Of a stretch of 64,000 nucleotides of DNA, positions 35,254 through 45,155 are shown in pieces; the first letter of the stretch is position 1, and each line of letters starts with the position of its first letter. Location of the stretch: assembly GCF_002494345.1 (NCBI RefSeq), contig NZ_NXNI01000001.1, positions 2,294,001 to 2,358,000 of the forward strand, in the 5' to 3' direction. Source of the stretch: Natrinema ejinorense (GTDB taxonomy: Archaea > Halobacteriota > Halobacteria > Halobacteriales > Natrialbaceae). A program made the translations under genes and the position numbers. The notes under the pieces are model-generated. The model was not told where the DNA came from, did no database searches, and saw only the letters and a list, made by a program, of their open reading frames with translations.

Positions 35254-35900
35254 CGCGCGTCAAGATCTGTGGGCTGACCAGCGAATCCGACCTCGCGGCG
35301 GCCATCGACGCGGGTGCGGACGCAGTCGGCATCATCTGTGACGTCTCGGTCGAGACGCCACGGGAGGTCTCGATCGAGCAGGCCACGGCGCTTGCAGCGG
35401 CCACGCCGCCGTTCGTGACGAGCGTGCTCGTGACGATGCCCGGCGATCCCGAGGAGGCGATCGAACTCGTCGAGGAGATCGAGCCCGACGCGATTCAGAT
35501 TCACAGCGAACTGTGTGCCGGTGACCTCGCATATCTGCGCGCGAACCTCGAGACGGAACTCCTGCTCGCAGTCGACGCCGACGATCCAACGGCCGCCGAA
35601 GCCTACGACGACATCGTCGACGCCCTCCTCGTCGATACCGTGAGCGAGGAGGGTGGTGGCGGAACCGGTCGCACGCACGACTGGGACCGGACCCGACTGG
35701 CAATCGAGGATCTCGAGTCGCCGCTGATCCTCGCGGGCGGACTCACGCCGGCGAACGTCGGGGACGCGGTCCGGACCGTCGAACCCTTTGCGGTCGACGT
35801 GGCGAGCGGCGTCGAGGAGCGCGGCGGCGTCAAGGACATCGACGCCGTCCGATCGTTCGTCGACCGAGCCAAGAACGCCCGCAAACCGGTCGAGCCCTAA
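35250..35900 (+). CDS. trpF: Phosphoribosylanthranilate isomerase
   Basis: A 216-aa TIM-barrel enzyme acting after TrpD. It starts TRVKICGLTSESDLAAAIDAGADAVGII with the catalytic Cys in KICGLT; the catalytic Asp is expected near LLLAVDADD, and the C-terminal phosphate-binding region is PLILAGGLTPANVGDAV followed by DVASGVE. The length fits the family. An ATGA overlap with trpD shows translational coupling. Confidence 0.94.
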
Positions 35901-35911
35901 CGGTGACCAGT

Positions 35912-37645
35912 ATGCACGATTCCGAATCCGCGTCGGCCAACCCGACGTTCGACATCGACCGGGAGACGTTCAGCGACCACGCGGGCACGAACGCGGACCG
36001 AGGGGATCGGCCCGTCGTCGTCCGCACCGTCGCGACACTCGAGTGTGAAACGACGCCGCTTGCAGCCTACGCCGCGTTGACGGGCCGCTCCGACGCGAGC
36101 GATCGCGAGCGCTCGCCGTACGCGTTCCTGCTCGAGAGCGCGGAGAAGACCGCCTCGAGCGATCCCGACGGCGCGTTCCGACCGAGCGGGGCGGACGCCG
36201 AGCGCCACGCGCGATACTCCTACGTCGGCTACGACCCCGAGGCCGTCGTGACGGTCGAATCCGGGGCGGCCACCGTCGACGCACTGTCCGACGACGCACC
36301 GCTGGAGGCGATCCGGACCGATGCCGACGGCGATACCGTCGACGCGCTTCGAGCCGCGATGCCGGACGTCCGCCTCGCGAACATGCCCGACCACGAGCGC
36401 CAGCACCTCGAGGGCGGACTGGTCGGCTTTCTGGCCTACGACGCCGTCTACGACCTCTGGCTCGAGGAGGTCGGGCTCGAGCGGCCCGACTCGCGGTTCC
36501 CGGACGCGCAGTTCCTGCTGACGACGAAGACGCTGGCCTTCGACGAGCGCGACGGGACGGTCTCGCTGGTCTTCACGCCCGTGCTCGAGGCCGACGACGA
36601 CCCCGAGGCGGTGTACGACGCCCTGCGACGGGAAGCCGCCGACGTGGCGGCGACGCTTCGCGAGGCCGACCGACCCGAGACGGGTGGGTTCGTCCGCGAA
36701 GACGAGGTCGCAGGCTCCAGAGCGGCGTACGAGGAAAGCGTTCGGCGGGCTAAAGAGCACGTCCTCGACGGAGACATCTACCAGGGCGTCATCTCGCGGA
36801 CGCGGGAACTCTACGGCGACGTCGATCCGATCGGCTTCTACGAGGCGATGCGGGAGGTGAACCCGTCGCCTTACATGTATCTCCTCGACCACGACGACCT
36901 GACGGTCGTCGGAGCCAGCCCCGAGACGCTCGTCTCCGTCCGCGGTCGTGAGGTCATGTCCAATCCGATCGCCGGGACCTGTAACCGGGGCTCGAGTCCC
37001 GTCGAGGACCGCCGGCTCGCAGGGGAGATGCTGGCCGACGGGAAGGAACGTGCCGAACACACGATGTTGGTCGATCTCGCGCGCAACGACGTGCGCCGCG
37101 TCTCGGAGCCGGGTTCGGTCCGCGTCGACGAATTCATGAACGTCCTCAAGTACAGCCACGTCCAGCACATCGAGTCGACGGTGACGGGCACACTGGCCGC
37201 CGACGCCGACGGGTTCGACGCGACCCGCGCGTCGTTCCCCGCCGGGACCCTCTCGGGCGCGCCGAAGATCCGGGCCATGGAAATCATCGACGACCTCGAG
37301 TCCGAGCCACGCGGCCTCTATGGAGGCGGCGTCGGCTACTACTCCTGGACCGGCGACACGGACTTCGCGATCGTCATTCGGACCGCAACGGTGGAGGAGG
37401 GCGCGGCGCCACGCGCCGCGGATGGGCGAGCGGGGAGAGACGACCCGCGAGACGATGGCGAGCGGGATCGGATCACGGTTCAGGCCGGCGCGGGACTGGT
37501 CGCCGACAGCGATCCGGCCGCCGAGTACGAGGAAACCGAGAAGAAGATGGGCGGCGTCCTCGCCGCGCTCGAGGAGATCGAACACCCGGCCGCGGAATCG
37601 AACGCGGACGACGAGTCCGAAACGACGGCGGAGGTGCGTCGATGA
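35912..37645 (+). CDS. trpE: Anthranilate synthase component I
   Basis: A 577-aa chorismate-using enzyme that makes anthranilate with ammonia from TrpG. Landmarks are YVGYDPEAVVTV, GGLVGFLAYDAVYDLW, GASPETLVSVRG, NPIAGTCNRG, LADGKERAEHTMLVDLARND and FPAGTLSGAPKIRAMEII. The N-terminus has an acidic extension. The ATG at 35912 is used; a GTG nine bases upstream is an alternative. Between residues about 495 and 520 there is a poorly conserved Glu/Arg/Asp-rich insert before the end. The TGA overlaps trpG by four bases. Probably feedback-controlled by tryptophan like its relatives, but that is family knowledge. Confidence 0.95.
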   Translation: MHDSESASANPTFDIDRETFSDHAGTNADRGDRPVVVRTVATLECETTPLAAYAALTGRSDASDRERSPYAFLLESAEKTASSDPDGAFRPSGADAERHARYSYVGYDPEAVVTVESGAATVDALSDDAPLEAIRTDADGDTVDALRAAMPDVRLANMPDHERQHLEGGLVGFLAYDAVYDLWLEEVGLERPDSRFPDAQFLLTTKTLAFDERDGTVSLVFTPVLEADDDPEAVYDALRREAADVAATLREADRPETGGFVREDEVAGSRAAYEESVRRAKEHVLDGDIYQGVISRTRELYGDVDPIGFYEAMREVNPSPYMYLLDHDDLTVVGASPETLVSVRGREVMSNPIAGTCNRGSSPVEDRRLAGEMLADGKERAEHTMLVDLARNDVRRVSEPGSVRVDEFMNVLKYSHVQHIESTVTGTLAADADGFDATRASFPAGTLSGAPKIRAMEIIDDLESEPRGLYGGGVGYYSWTGDTDFAIVIRTATVEEGAAPRAADGRAGRDDPRDDGERDRITVQAGAGLVADSDPAAEYEETEKKMGGVLAALEEIEHPAAESNADDESETTAEVRR

Positions 37646-38271
37646 GTGCGACTGGCGATAGTCGTCGGGCCGACGGTGACGCCGACCTCGTCACGGTCCT
37701 GTTCGTCGACAACTACGACTCCTTTACCTACAACCTCGTGGAGTACGTCAGCCAACTGCCGGGCACCGAGACCGAGGTACGCAAGAACACCGCCTCGCTC
37801 GCGGCTATCCGCGCCGTCGATCCCGACGCGATCGTCATCAGTCCCGGACCCGGTCACCCGAAGAACGACCGGGACGTCGGCGTTACGATGGACGTGCTTC
37901 GGGAACTCTCCCCGGAGATACCGACGCTTGGCGTCTGTCTGGGGCTCGAGGCCGCCGTCTACGAGTACGGCGGCAGCGTCGGCCGGGCACCCGAACCGAT
38001 TCACGGGAAAGCCTCCGCGGTCGAGCACGACGGACAAGGCGTCTTCGCGGGGCTCGAGCAGGGCTTTCGGGCGGGTCGCTACCACTCGCTTATCGCGACC
38101 GAGGTGCCCGACTCCTTCGAGGTGTCGGCGACCGCAGACCACGCAGACGAGACGCTCGTCATGGGCGTACGCCACCGAGAGTTCCCACTCGAGTGCGTGC
38201 AGTTCCATCCCGAAAGCGTACTCACGGCGCGGGGCCACGACGTGATCGAGAACTTCCTCTCGAGCGTCTAG
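37642..38271 (+). CDS. trpG: Anthranilate synthase component II (glutamine amidotransferase)
   Basis: A 209-aa class I amidotransferase that frees ammonia from glutamine for TrpE. FVDNYDSFTYNLVEYV opens the domain, SPGPGHP supports the oxyanion site, GVCLGLE carries the catalytic Cys (usually GVCLGHQ; here E follows) and FHPES the His-Glu pair. A short N-terminal acidic extension precedes the domain. Last gene of the operon, overlapping trpE by ATGA. Confidence 0.94.
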   Translation: MSATGDSRRADGDADLVTVLFVDNYDSFTYNLVEYVSQLPGTETEVRKNTASLAAIRAVDPDAIVISPGPGHPKNDRDVGVTMDVLRELSPEIPTLGVCLGLEAAVYEYGGSVGRAPEPIHGKASAVEHDGQGVFAGLEQGFRAGRYHSLIATEVPDSFEVSATADHADETLVMGVRHREFPLECVQFHPESVLTARGHDVIENFLSSV

Positions 38272-38351
38272 TCCCGTTCCACCCGTCGATTGCAGAGTCG
38301 ACGAGGAGCAGACCGCCGAATTCGACTCCTCAGTGCAGGCGTGGACCGCCA

Positions 38352-38537
38352 CTAGATGCCGGGAAGCAACTCGAGTTGGCCGACCGCGTAGAGGGCTGCG
38401 AGGACGACTGCGGCGACGATCCCGACGCGGACGGCCAGTTTGATTGCGATCCGGATCGCGATGACGGCGACCGCGAACGCGGCGAGCAGGGCAAGCACCA
38501 GGAGGACCGGTGGTACCGATGGCAGTGCATCGATCAT
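38352..38537 (-). CDS. Small membrane protein
   Basis: A 61-aa protein that is almost entirely hydrophobic, with two helices (PPVLLVLALLAAFAVAVIAI and VGIVAAVVLAALYAVGQL). It is placed tail-to-tail with trpG. No family known to me. The clean TM pattern and GC-rich codons favour a real gene. It starts only six bases after the stop of the preceding minus-strand frame. Confidence 0.55.
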   Translation of the reverse strand: MIDALPSVPPVLLVLALLAAFAVAVIAIRIAIKLAVRVGIVAAVVLAALYAVGQLELLPGI

Positions 38538-38543
38538 ACGACA

Positions 38544-38786
38544 TCACCCGCGCTGCACGGACGTAATCTTTCTGGAGACCGTGACTGTCTCGACGGGATG
38601 AGCGATCCGTGACAACGACTGCGTCGGTTCCAATCGGAAAAAGTGAAAATCACCGGACTGCGAGGCCGTTTCGTCGGTGACAGTCACTTTCAGTCCGGTC
38701 TGAAAATGGTTAAGAGCGTCGACGGCGTAGGTGTTGATAGCCACGCAGGCGGCCGTCTCGGCGGCCGTGGGAGACCCAGAAACCAT
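38544..38786 (-). CDS. Possible 80-aa protein, unknown
   Basis: This frame (SPTAAETAACVAINTYAVDALNHF, then LKVTVTDETASQSGDFHFF) has moderate coding character and reads like a small alpha/beta protein. It is adjacent to the small membrane-protein gene, which starts six bases after its stop. No motif I can name, no membrane helix. The start ATG has no well-placed TATA box. It may be a chance frame. Confidence 0.35.
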   Translation of the reverse strand: MVSGSPTAAETAACVAINTYAVDALNHFQTGLKVTVTDETASQSGDFHFFRLEPTQSLSRIAHPVETVTVSRKITSVQRG

Positions 38787-38966
38787 AGGTTATAGACTCA
38801 TCTGTACAACCACATTTGTATTACTACAAGAAAAGTAGGACAACAACACCACGTTTTATGATGGATGCATGAATACCGAACCTTCGTCACGAATGATGAG
38901 AGCAAGGACTCCGACTCACGCCAGAATCGGCACGCGGCACCGGTATAGCGACGAGGTGGCGCGCGC

Positions 38967-41900
38967 ATGAGCGACACCGAACTATCTGCGGCCGATCTCA
39001 CCCTCCCGATCAAACGCTCCGACGGGGACACCCTCGAGGAGCGATTGACCGACAACGCCTATCAGAACATTCTCCCGGCTCGTTATCTCCGCAAGGACGC
39101 CAACGGCGACCTGATCGAGACCCAAGAGGATCTCTTCGACCGCGTCGGCAAGAACATCGCGCTGGCCGAAGCCGTCTACGAGGCCGAAAAGCGTGACCTC
39201 GAGATCACGGTCACGCCCGATCAGCTCAAGCCCGACCACCCGCGCCGGGACGACCTCGCCGAGGAGGTCTTCGGTGAGGGCGTCACCGCGGACGACGACG
39301 CCGAGACGACGCTCACCGAGCGCAACGTCAACAAGTTCGCCTACGACACGGTCGTCCCCGAACTCCCCGACGAGGTACGCAGCCACGTCGAGGACGTCGC
39401 CGGGACCTTTACCGAAGGCATGGAATCGCTTTCGTTCATGCCGAACTCGCCGACCCTGATGAACGCCGGCGACGAACTCCAGCAGCTTTCGGCCTGCTTC
39501 GTCATGTCGCCCGACGACGACCTCTCGGACATCCACGAGACCGCCAAGAAGGCGGCCGAGGTCTTCCAGTCCGGCGGCGGCGTCGGCTATGGCTTCTGGC
39601 AGTTGCGCCCCTACGGCGACTCGGTCGGCTCGACCGGCGGCATCGCCTCCGGCCCGATCACCTTCATGCGGACCTACGACCAGCTCTGTGAGACCATCGC
39701 CCAGGGCGGGACCCGCCGGGGTGCCCAGATGGGCATCATGCGCGTCTCCCACCCCGACGTCATCGAGTTCATCCACGCCAAGAACAAGGACGTCTCGCTG
39801 GCGCACACGCTGCGACTGAACGACCCCGACGACTACACCTACACGACCTTCTCGGAAGCGCTCGAGGAAGCCCGGGACCTGATCGACGAGGACGGGCGCG
39901 TCCCCAAGCACCTGCGCAACGCCGTCGAGGGCCATCTCTCGAACTTCAACATCTCCGTCGGCGTCACCGACGACTTCATGGACGCCGTCCAGAACGGCGA
40001 GGAGTACACCTTCACCAACCCGCGAACGGAGGAACCCCACATCGCCACCGAGGAGACCAAAGAGATGTACAGCCGCTACGACCTCGGCGAGCACGTCGAG
40101 GTCGGCGAACCGCTCTCCGTTCCCGCGGAACTCGTCTGGGAGCGCATCGTTCAGGGAGCCCACGAGAACGGCGAACCGGGCGTCATCTACCTCGAGCGAG
40201 TCAACAAGGAACACTCCTTCGACGTCGAGAAGGAAGACGACCACCGAATGCTCGCGACCAACCCCTGTGGCGAGCAGCCCTTAGAGGAGTACGAGGCCTG
40301 TAACCTCGGCCACATCAACCTCTCGACGCTGGCGGATCTCGACGCCCCCGACTGGCGCGTCTGGTCCGACGAGCACGGCGACGAGTACGACTCGCAAGAA
40401 GCGGCCGTCTCGGCGTTCCTCGAGGAGGCCATCGACTTCGAGGAGTTCGACGAGCGCATCGAGTACGGTACGCGCTTCCTCGAGAACGTCGTCACGATGT
40501 CGGACTTCCCGGTCGAGGAGATCGAGGAGAAGGTCCGGGACATGCGCAAGATCGGTCTCGGCGTCATGGGACTCGCCCAGCTGTACGTCCAGCTTGGCAT
40601 CAAGTACGGCAGCGACGAGGGCAACGAGGTCGCCAGCCAGCTGATGACCCACATCAACCACGGCGCGAAGGCCAAGAGCCACGAACTCGCCCAAGAGCGC
40701 GGGTCGTTCAACGACTGGGACGAGTCGAAGTACGCGACCCCGACCGAGTACCGCGAGTGGTTCGAGCGCCAGACCGGCGAGGACGCCGACGACTGGGAAG
40801 ACGGCTTCCCCATCCGCAACCACAACGTCACGACCATCGCCCCGACCGGGACGACCTCGATGGTCGGCAACACGACGGGTGGCTGCGAGCCCATCTACAA
40901 CGTCGCCTACTACAAGAACGTCACCGACGACGTCCAGGGCGACGAGATGCTCGTCGAGTTCGACGACTACTTCCTGCGCACGCTGGAGGCCAACGACATC
41001 GACGTCGACGCCGTCAAGGAGGAGGCCCAAGAGCAGATGGCCACCAACCAGTTCGACGGCGTCGAAGGGCTGTCGACCGTTCCGGACGCGATCGGCGAAC
41101 TCTTCGTCATCACCTCGGATCTCACCGCGAAACAGCACGCGGCGGTCCAGTGTGCCTGCCAGAACGGCGTCGACTCCGCCATCTCGAAGACGGTCAACGC
41201 ACCTAACGACTCCACGCTCGAGGACGCCAAGGAGGTCTTCGAGTGGGTCTACGAGAACGGCGGGAAAGGCGTCACCTACTACCGCGACGGCACCCGCAGC
41301 AAGCAGGTGCTGACCACGCGCGCGGACAACGCCGACTTCGCCGACGAGACCGAAGCCGCCCAGGCCCTCGTCGAGCAGATCGACGAGATCTTCGGCGGCC
41401 TCGAGGCCTTCCTCGAGAGCGACGAGGTCCGGGACGTTCTCGAAGAAGACATCGGCTCGCTGGCCGACGACGACCGCCAGCCGGTCGAGGTCGACTTCAC
41501 CGAAAAGCGCGAGCGACCGGACGCCCTCCAGGGCGTCAGCCAGCGCATCGACACCGGCTACGGGAAGATCTACGTGACGATCAACGAGGATCCCGAGACT
41601 GGCCAGCCGTTCGAACTGTTCGCGAACATCGGCCACTCCGGTGGCTTCACGAACTCCTTTACCGAGGCGCTGGCGAAGGTCATCTCGACCTCGCTGCGCT
41701 CGGGCGTCGATCCCGAGGAGATCGTCGACGAACTCTGTGGCACGCGCTCGCCGAAAGTGGCCTGGGACAAGGGCGAACAGATCCAGTCCATCCCGGACGC
41801 CATCGGCACCGCGATGCGACGATACCTCGAGGGCGAGATCGACAAACCCTACCCGAAACAGCAGACCCTCGAGGAGTCGGCCGACGCCGAGATCGCCGAC

Positions 41901-42089
41901 TACGACGGTCCCAAGACCGACGGCGGTGGGGCCGCCGCACAAGGCAGTGCGCCCGCGGACGCCGACGACACGACCCAGGACCTCATCGACGCCGGCGAGT
42001 CGCCGGAGTGTCCCGACTGTGGCTCGATGACCCTGTACTTCTCCGAAGGCTGCAAGACGTGCGAATCGTGTGGCTGGAGCGAGTGTTGA
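38967..42089 (+). CDS. nrdJ: Adenosylcobalamin-dependent ribonucleotide reductase (class II)
   Basis: A 1040-aa enzyme that reduces ribonucleotides with a B12-derived thiyl radical, independent of oxygen and of any R2 subunit. Landmarks are LSACFVMSPDDDLSDI (near 171), QSGGGVGYGFWQLRPYGDSVGSTGG, NPCGEQPLEEYEACNLGHIN (near 431; active-site Asn, Cys, Glu), APTGTTSMVGNTTGGCEPIYN, and a C-terminal ECPDCGSMTLYFSEGCKTCESCGWSEC. The tail has two CxxC pairs, either zinc-binding or reducing cysteines. An AGGTGG sequence seven bases upstream may be the ribosome binding site. No cobalamin riboswitch was seen upstream. Transcribed alone. Confidence 0.95.
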   Translation: MSDTELSAADLTLPIKRSDGDTLEERLTDNAYQNILPARYLRKDANGDLIETQEDLFDRVGKNIALAEAVYEAEKRDLEITVTPDQLKPDHPRRDDLAEEVFGEGVTADDDAETTLTERNVNKFAYDTVVPELPDEVRSHVEDVAGTFTEGMESLSFMPNSPTLMNAGDELQQLSACFVMSPDDDLSDIHETAKKAAEVFQSGGGVGYGFWQLRPYGDSVGSTGGIASGPITFMRTYDQLCETIAQGGTRRGAQMGIMRVSHPDVIEFIHAKNKDVSLAHTLRLNDPDDYTYTTFSEALEEARDLIDEDGRVPKHLRNAVEGHLSNFNISVGVTDDFMDAVQNGEEYTFTNPRTEEPHIATEETKEMYSRYDLGEHVEVGEPLSVPAELVWERIVQGAHENGEPGVIYLERVNKEHSFDVEKEDDHRMLATNPCGEQPLEEYEACNLGHINLSTLADLDAPDWRVWSDEHGDEYDSQEAAVSAFLEEAIDFEEFDERIEYGTRFLENVVTMSDFPVEEIEEKVRDMRKIGLGVMGLAQLYVQLGIKYGSDEGNEVASQLMTHINHGAKAKSHELAQERGSFNDWDESKYATPTEYREWFERQTGEDADDWEDGFPIRNHNVTTIAPTGTTSMVGNTTGGCEPIYNVAYYKNVTDDVQGDEMLVEFDDYFLRTLEANDIDVDAVKEEAQEQMATNQFDGVEGLSTVPDAIGELFVITSDLTAKQHAAVQCACQNGVDSAISKTVNAPNDSTLEDAKEVFEWVYENGGKGVTYYRDGTRSKQVLTTRADNADFADETEAAQALVEQIDEIFGGLEAFLESDEVRDVLEEDIGSLADDDRQPVEVDFTEKRERPDALQGVSQRIDTGYGKIYVTINEDPETGQPFELFANIGHSGGFTNSFTEALAKVISTSLRSGVDPEEIVDELCGTRSPKVAWDKGEQIQSIPDAIGTAMRRYLEGEIDKPYPKQQTLEESADAEIADYDGPKTDGGGAAAQGSAPADADDTTQDLIDAGESPECPDCGSMTLYFSEGCKTCESCGWSEC

Positions 42090-42199
42090 GCGCTGAGTGA
42101 GGTCGGTTCGGCGCTGTATTTCGTCGGTGCGTTTTCCCTCGGTTTCGATAGGCTACCGCAAACACCACACTTAGCACCGGCTGGCGAGAACCGTCTCGT

Positions 42200-42403
42200 A
42201 TGACTGCCGACGGTGTGGATGGTGCTGCTGGGAGTGCCACGACGGATGCCACCGCGAGTGGCGGCGATGCGGATCGTTCGAGCGACCGAACGGCGGGTGC
42301 GCCGCGCTGTCCACACTGTGACGCGCCGATGTACAAGCGCCACTGCAAGTACGTCTGTCCCCAGCACGGAGTCATTATCGATTGCAGCGACCCCTTCCGT
42401 TGA
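42200..42403 (+). CDS. Small zinc-finger protein, HVO_2523-like
   Basis: A 67-aa protein with an acidic Ala/Asp/Ser-rich N-terminal half and a C-terminal zinc finger RCPHCDAPMYKRHCKYVCPQHG. The Cys and His pattern matches what I recall as the HVO_2523 family of haloarchaeal zinc-finger microproteins. The finger ends VIIDCSDPF. Location 3' of nrdJ in the same orientation, but about 110 bp apart and probably separately transcribed. Role unknown. Confidence 0.8.
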   Translation: MTADGVDGAAGSATTDATASGGDADRSSDRTAGAPRCPHCDAPMYKRHCKYVCPQHGVIIDCSDPFR

Positions 42404-42473
42404 ACCCCCGTGTTGTCGGGAGTAACCCGGTCGGTGAGCCGCCCCGGAATTGCGACGGCGACCGATCGACCAC

Positions 42474-43214
42474 TCACCCGTCCGTCGATCGACTCGATTC
42501 CTCCGCTGGCGTTCGGTTCGTCGCCCGAAGCGTCCGGTAGACGGGGCCAGCCAGTAGGACGACGGCAGCACCGACGCAGGCGATCGAGAACGTCAGCCCG
42601 AGTTCGCCGACCCCGCTCGAGGTGATCGTCGCCATCGAAGCCCCTACCGTGACCGCGGCGATCGTCCACGGCAGTTCGCCGAGTACCGTCCCGACGACGA
42701 GGTGCCGGAGTTCGACCCCGCTGACAGCGGCGGCACCCGTCGCGACGTCCGACGGAATCGGTGCCAGGCGCGAGGCGGTGACTCCACGGAGCGGCCCCGC
42801 CGTGTCGTAGTACCGGGCGACGACAGCGCTCGTTCGATCGAGGAGACCGCCTCCGTCGCCGTCGCGCTCGGGCCGGTCGGACGGCCCGCCTCGAGCGCGC
42901 TGCGTCGTCGCCCATCGGATGGCGAGGAATACGGGGAGGACGGTCACGACGACGCCGGCGAGTGCGATCGGGACGCCGATCGCCACGCCGAAGCCGTAGC
43001 CGGCGACGACCGCGAGGGGCGTCGTGGGCCAGGCCAACAGCGGTCGCACGAGGTAGAGCCCGGCGACGAGGAGACCGAAGCGAACCGGGTCCGCAACGAG
43101 GGAATCGACGGTCCCGACGATCGTCGACGGCGAGACGAGGAGGCCCGCGGCGACCGCGCCGCTGGCCACGACGACGCCTGCGAGCGCACGCATCCGAACC
43201 GACGAGGCCGGCAT
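42474..43214 (-). CDS. TVP38/TMEM64 (VTT-domain) membrane protein
   Basis: A 246-aa polytopic membrane protein of the DedA/TVP38 superfamily. After an N-terminal helix, the core RPLLAWPTTPLAVVAGYGFGVAIGVPIALAG and the later RLAPIPSDVATGAAAVSGVELRHLVVGTVLGELPWTI match the VTT pattern. A Gly/Asp/Arg-rich cytoplasmic loop separates the halves. Family members are suspected lipid scramblases or transporters; no specific role here. The ATG at 43212-43214 was preferred over the long upstream extension, which is not conserved-looking. Confidence 0.85.
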   Translation of the reverse strand: MPASSVRMRALAGVVVASGAVAAGLLVSPSTIVGTVDSLVADPVRFGLLVAGLYLVRPLLAWPTTPLAVVAGYGFGVAIGVPIALAGVVVTVLPVFLAIRWATTQRARGGPSDRPERDGDGGGLLDRTSAVVARYYDTAGPLRGVTASRLAPIPSDVATGAAAVSGVELRHLVVGTVLGELPWTIAAVTVGASMATITSSGVGELGLTFSIACVGAAVVLLAGPVYRTLRATNRTPAEESSRSTDG

Positions 43215-43333
43215 CGATCGACAGTTTCGCTCGAGGGTTGAAGGCTTTGTGTCTCCCGTCGTTCGACCGACCCGTCGATTGTGGGGTGCAGTTCGTGTGA
43301 CCCAGCCGCAGTCGCCGACCCAAAGGAAAGGGC

Positions 43334-43340
43334 TTTTATA
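43334..43340 (+). promoter_or_regulatory. TATA box of tRNA-Leu
   Basis: TTTTATA is located 40 nt upstream of the mature tRNA 5' end, giving a short 5' leader for RNase P to remove. Confidence 0.5.
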
Positions 43341-43379
43341 ATCACACTGGATACGAGTGAGTGCAGACAGAGACCGCGA

Positions 43380-43464
<85 letters not shown>

Positions 43465-43758
43465 TCGCACACGGCGGAAACACCGCCACCAACGATGCAG
43501 GTGATCTCCCTTCGAGGACATCACCCACGCATAATCCTTTCCGACACTACACCGACGAGCGATAGCGCCAAGCGCGGCGGAGAGTTCGTCCCACGGAGAC
43601 ATTTTCACGGCCGATGCAGTATTCTGGCGTTTTCCTATCCGATGGAACGCTTCTGTGCGTGACTCGGCCGCCTAACGAGCACTGGGACCGACCACAGGAA
43701 GGGGCGGATCATCCTCGTTCAGCAACATGTATGCCGTTCCGAATCCCCGTTGCTGGTA

Positions 43759-44007
43759 ATGCCCGCGTTGTCCCTGTTCGGTCTCGTCGTAATCGTTCTC
43801 CAGTTCGGTATCGGCTATCACGTCTCCCAGTCTCTCGCTGCCGCCGGGAGCGTGAGCGGGGTGCTCGCCGGAGTGATCGCTGCGGTCGCAGGTATCGTCG
43901 TCCTGTTTCAGTACGGGATACTGGCGACGATCGTAGTCGATTTCCTCCTCCTGGTCGTGTCCGCATTGCTGAGGGACCGCGTCGACCGAAGGCCTGCCGC
44001 GAGGTAG
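43759..44007 (+). CDS. Small hydrophobic membrane protein
   Basis: An 82-aa protein with two or three membrane helices (LSLFGLVVIVLQFGIGYHV, LAGVIAAVAGIVVLFQYG and ILATIVVDFLLLVVSALL), ending in Arg-rich RDRVDRRPAAR. GC at third positions is high and there is a plain ATG. I know no family. It precedes a DUF420 gene in the same direction by about 100 bp and could be co-transcribed. Confidence 0.55.
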   Translation: MPALSLFGLVVIVLQFGIGYHVSQSLAAAGSVSGVLAGVIAAVAGIVVLFQYGILATIVVDFLLLVVSALLRDRVDRRPAAR

Positions 44008-44113
44008 GAGCATCCGTCGTGCGCCGTCGGCTCCCGGTTCGTCGACCTGTACCCTCGCGGCGGTCTCCAGTACAGAAGGTAACCGCTTTGCCGCTCCGGT
44101 CGAACGATCGCAC

Positions 44114-44677
44114 ATGGAATACGTCCCTCGAGAGCGCGTGCGTCTCCTCACTGCCGTCTTGAGCGTCGTCTCGTTGGCGGTCGTCTTCGCGGCTGCAGGA
44201 GGGCGGATCCCGTCCTCGAGCGTGCCGGCGGCACCGGAGTGGGTCATCGAAACGATTCCGCTCGTCAACGCCGTGATCAGCGCGGTCGCGATCGGGACGA
44301 TCACGATCGGCTGGCGGGCGATCCGTCGCGGGGCGATCGAGCGCCACCGGGTCGCGATGGTCGCCTCGTTCGGGCTGTTCGTCGGATTCCTCGCGCTCTA
44401 TCTCTATCGGTTGACGGTGACCGGTGGGCCACAGCCGTTTCCCGGTCCCGACCCGGTCTACCAGTTCGTTTATCTCCCGCTGCTGGCGATTCACATCTTC
44501 CTCGCGGTCGTCTGTATCCCCCTGCTCTACTACGTCTTGTTGCTCGCGTTCGCCCATCCGATCGCGGACATTCCGAAGACGAGCCACGCCCGCGTCGGCC
44601 GGATCGCGGCGACGCTGTGGCTGATCTCGTTCTCGCTCGGGATCGTCGTCTTCGTGTTGCTCCACGTCGTCTACTGA
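44114..44677 (+). CDS. DUF420-domain membrane protein
   Basis: A 187-aa membrane protein with about five helices. IETIPLVNAVISAVAIGTITIGWRAIRRG and the pattern ERHRVAMVASFGLFVGFLALYLYRL are typical of DUF420; LAIHIFLAVVCIPLLYYVLLLA follows with a conserved His in a helix. In bacteria related proteins (CtaM) assist cytochrome oxidase assembly. That role is family-level knowledge; here no oxidase genes are adjacent. Confidence 0.85.
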   Translation: MEYVPRERVRLLTAVLSVVSLAVVFAAAGGRIPSSSVPAAPEWVIETIPLVNAVISAVAIGTITIGWRAIRRGAIERHRVAMVASFGLFVGFLALYLYRLTVTGGPQPFPGPDPVYQFVYLPLLAIHIFLAVVCIPLLYYVLLLAFAHPIADIPKTSHARVGRIAATLWLISFSLGIVVFVLLHVVY

Positions 44678-44811
44678 CCGATCGGGAGCACGGGAGTGAT
44701 CGGGTATCGACGGGCGCGCTCGCGAGAGGTCATCCGATCCGTTGTACCGCTGTCCCGGCGCGACCGCAGGCGGTCCGCGATTGCGCCGTCGATGACGCAC
44801 AGTAGCCCGTC

Positions 44812-45009
44812 TCAGTCGAGAATGTCGCCGATGCGTCGGGGTTCGCCCTGCAGGTTCGGCTGTTCCGCGACGATCTGCAGCACTTCGTGATCGGTCACGT
44901 CGTAGTAGGACTTTTCGGTGGCTTCCTCGACGAGGTCCCGCTCGAGGCGGAACTCGGTGCCTTCGTAGACGACGTCGACGCCGTCGTCGTCGAACGCGAG
45001 CGTAGTCAT
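44812..45009 (-). CDS. Conserved haloarchaeal small protein (DUF5800-like)
   Basis: A 65-aa acidic protein: TLAFDDDGVDVVYEGTEFRLE, then EEATEKSYYDVTDHEVLQIV and RRIGDIL. I recall the pattern as DUF5800; function unknown. The ATG at 45007-45009 was chosen because the family begins at it, while the upstream extension contains prolines and is not alike. Tail-to-tail with the DUF420 gene. Confidence 0.75.
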   Translation of the reverse strand: MTTLAFDDDGVDVVYEGTEFRLERDLVEEATEKSYYDVTDHEVLQIVAEQPNLQGEPRRIGDILD

Positions 45010-45155
45010 GCTCGGTCGTACGGGGTGGGGGTCTAAAAGCAAGGCGACTGCCCGCGACAGTAACGGGAAACGGGGCCGATGGGGGCGGACGGACGTCAGA
45101 CGAGCGGCTGACGACGCGCGAGGTTTATTAGGCGGTACTCCCTTTGGATGCGAGT

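Noticed and set aside
35897-37585. A 562-codon minus-strand frame opposite trpE
   Set aside because: Antisense shadow of trpE. No motif, and the conserved trp operon reads the other way with overlapping starts.
38787-38966. Possible cobalamin riboswitch before the B12-dependent nrdJ
   Set aside because: No B12-box-like conserved stretch or extended structure could be recognised in the 180 bases.
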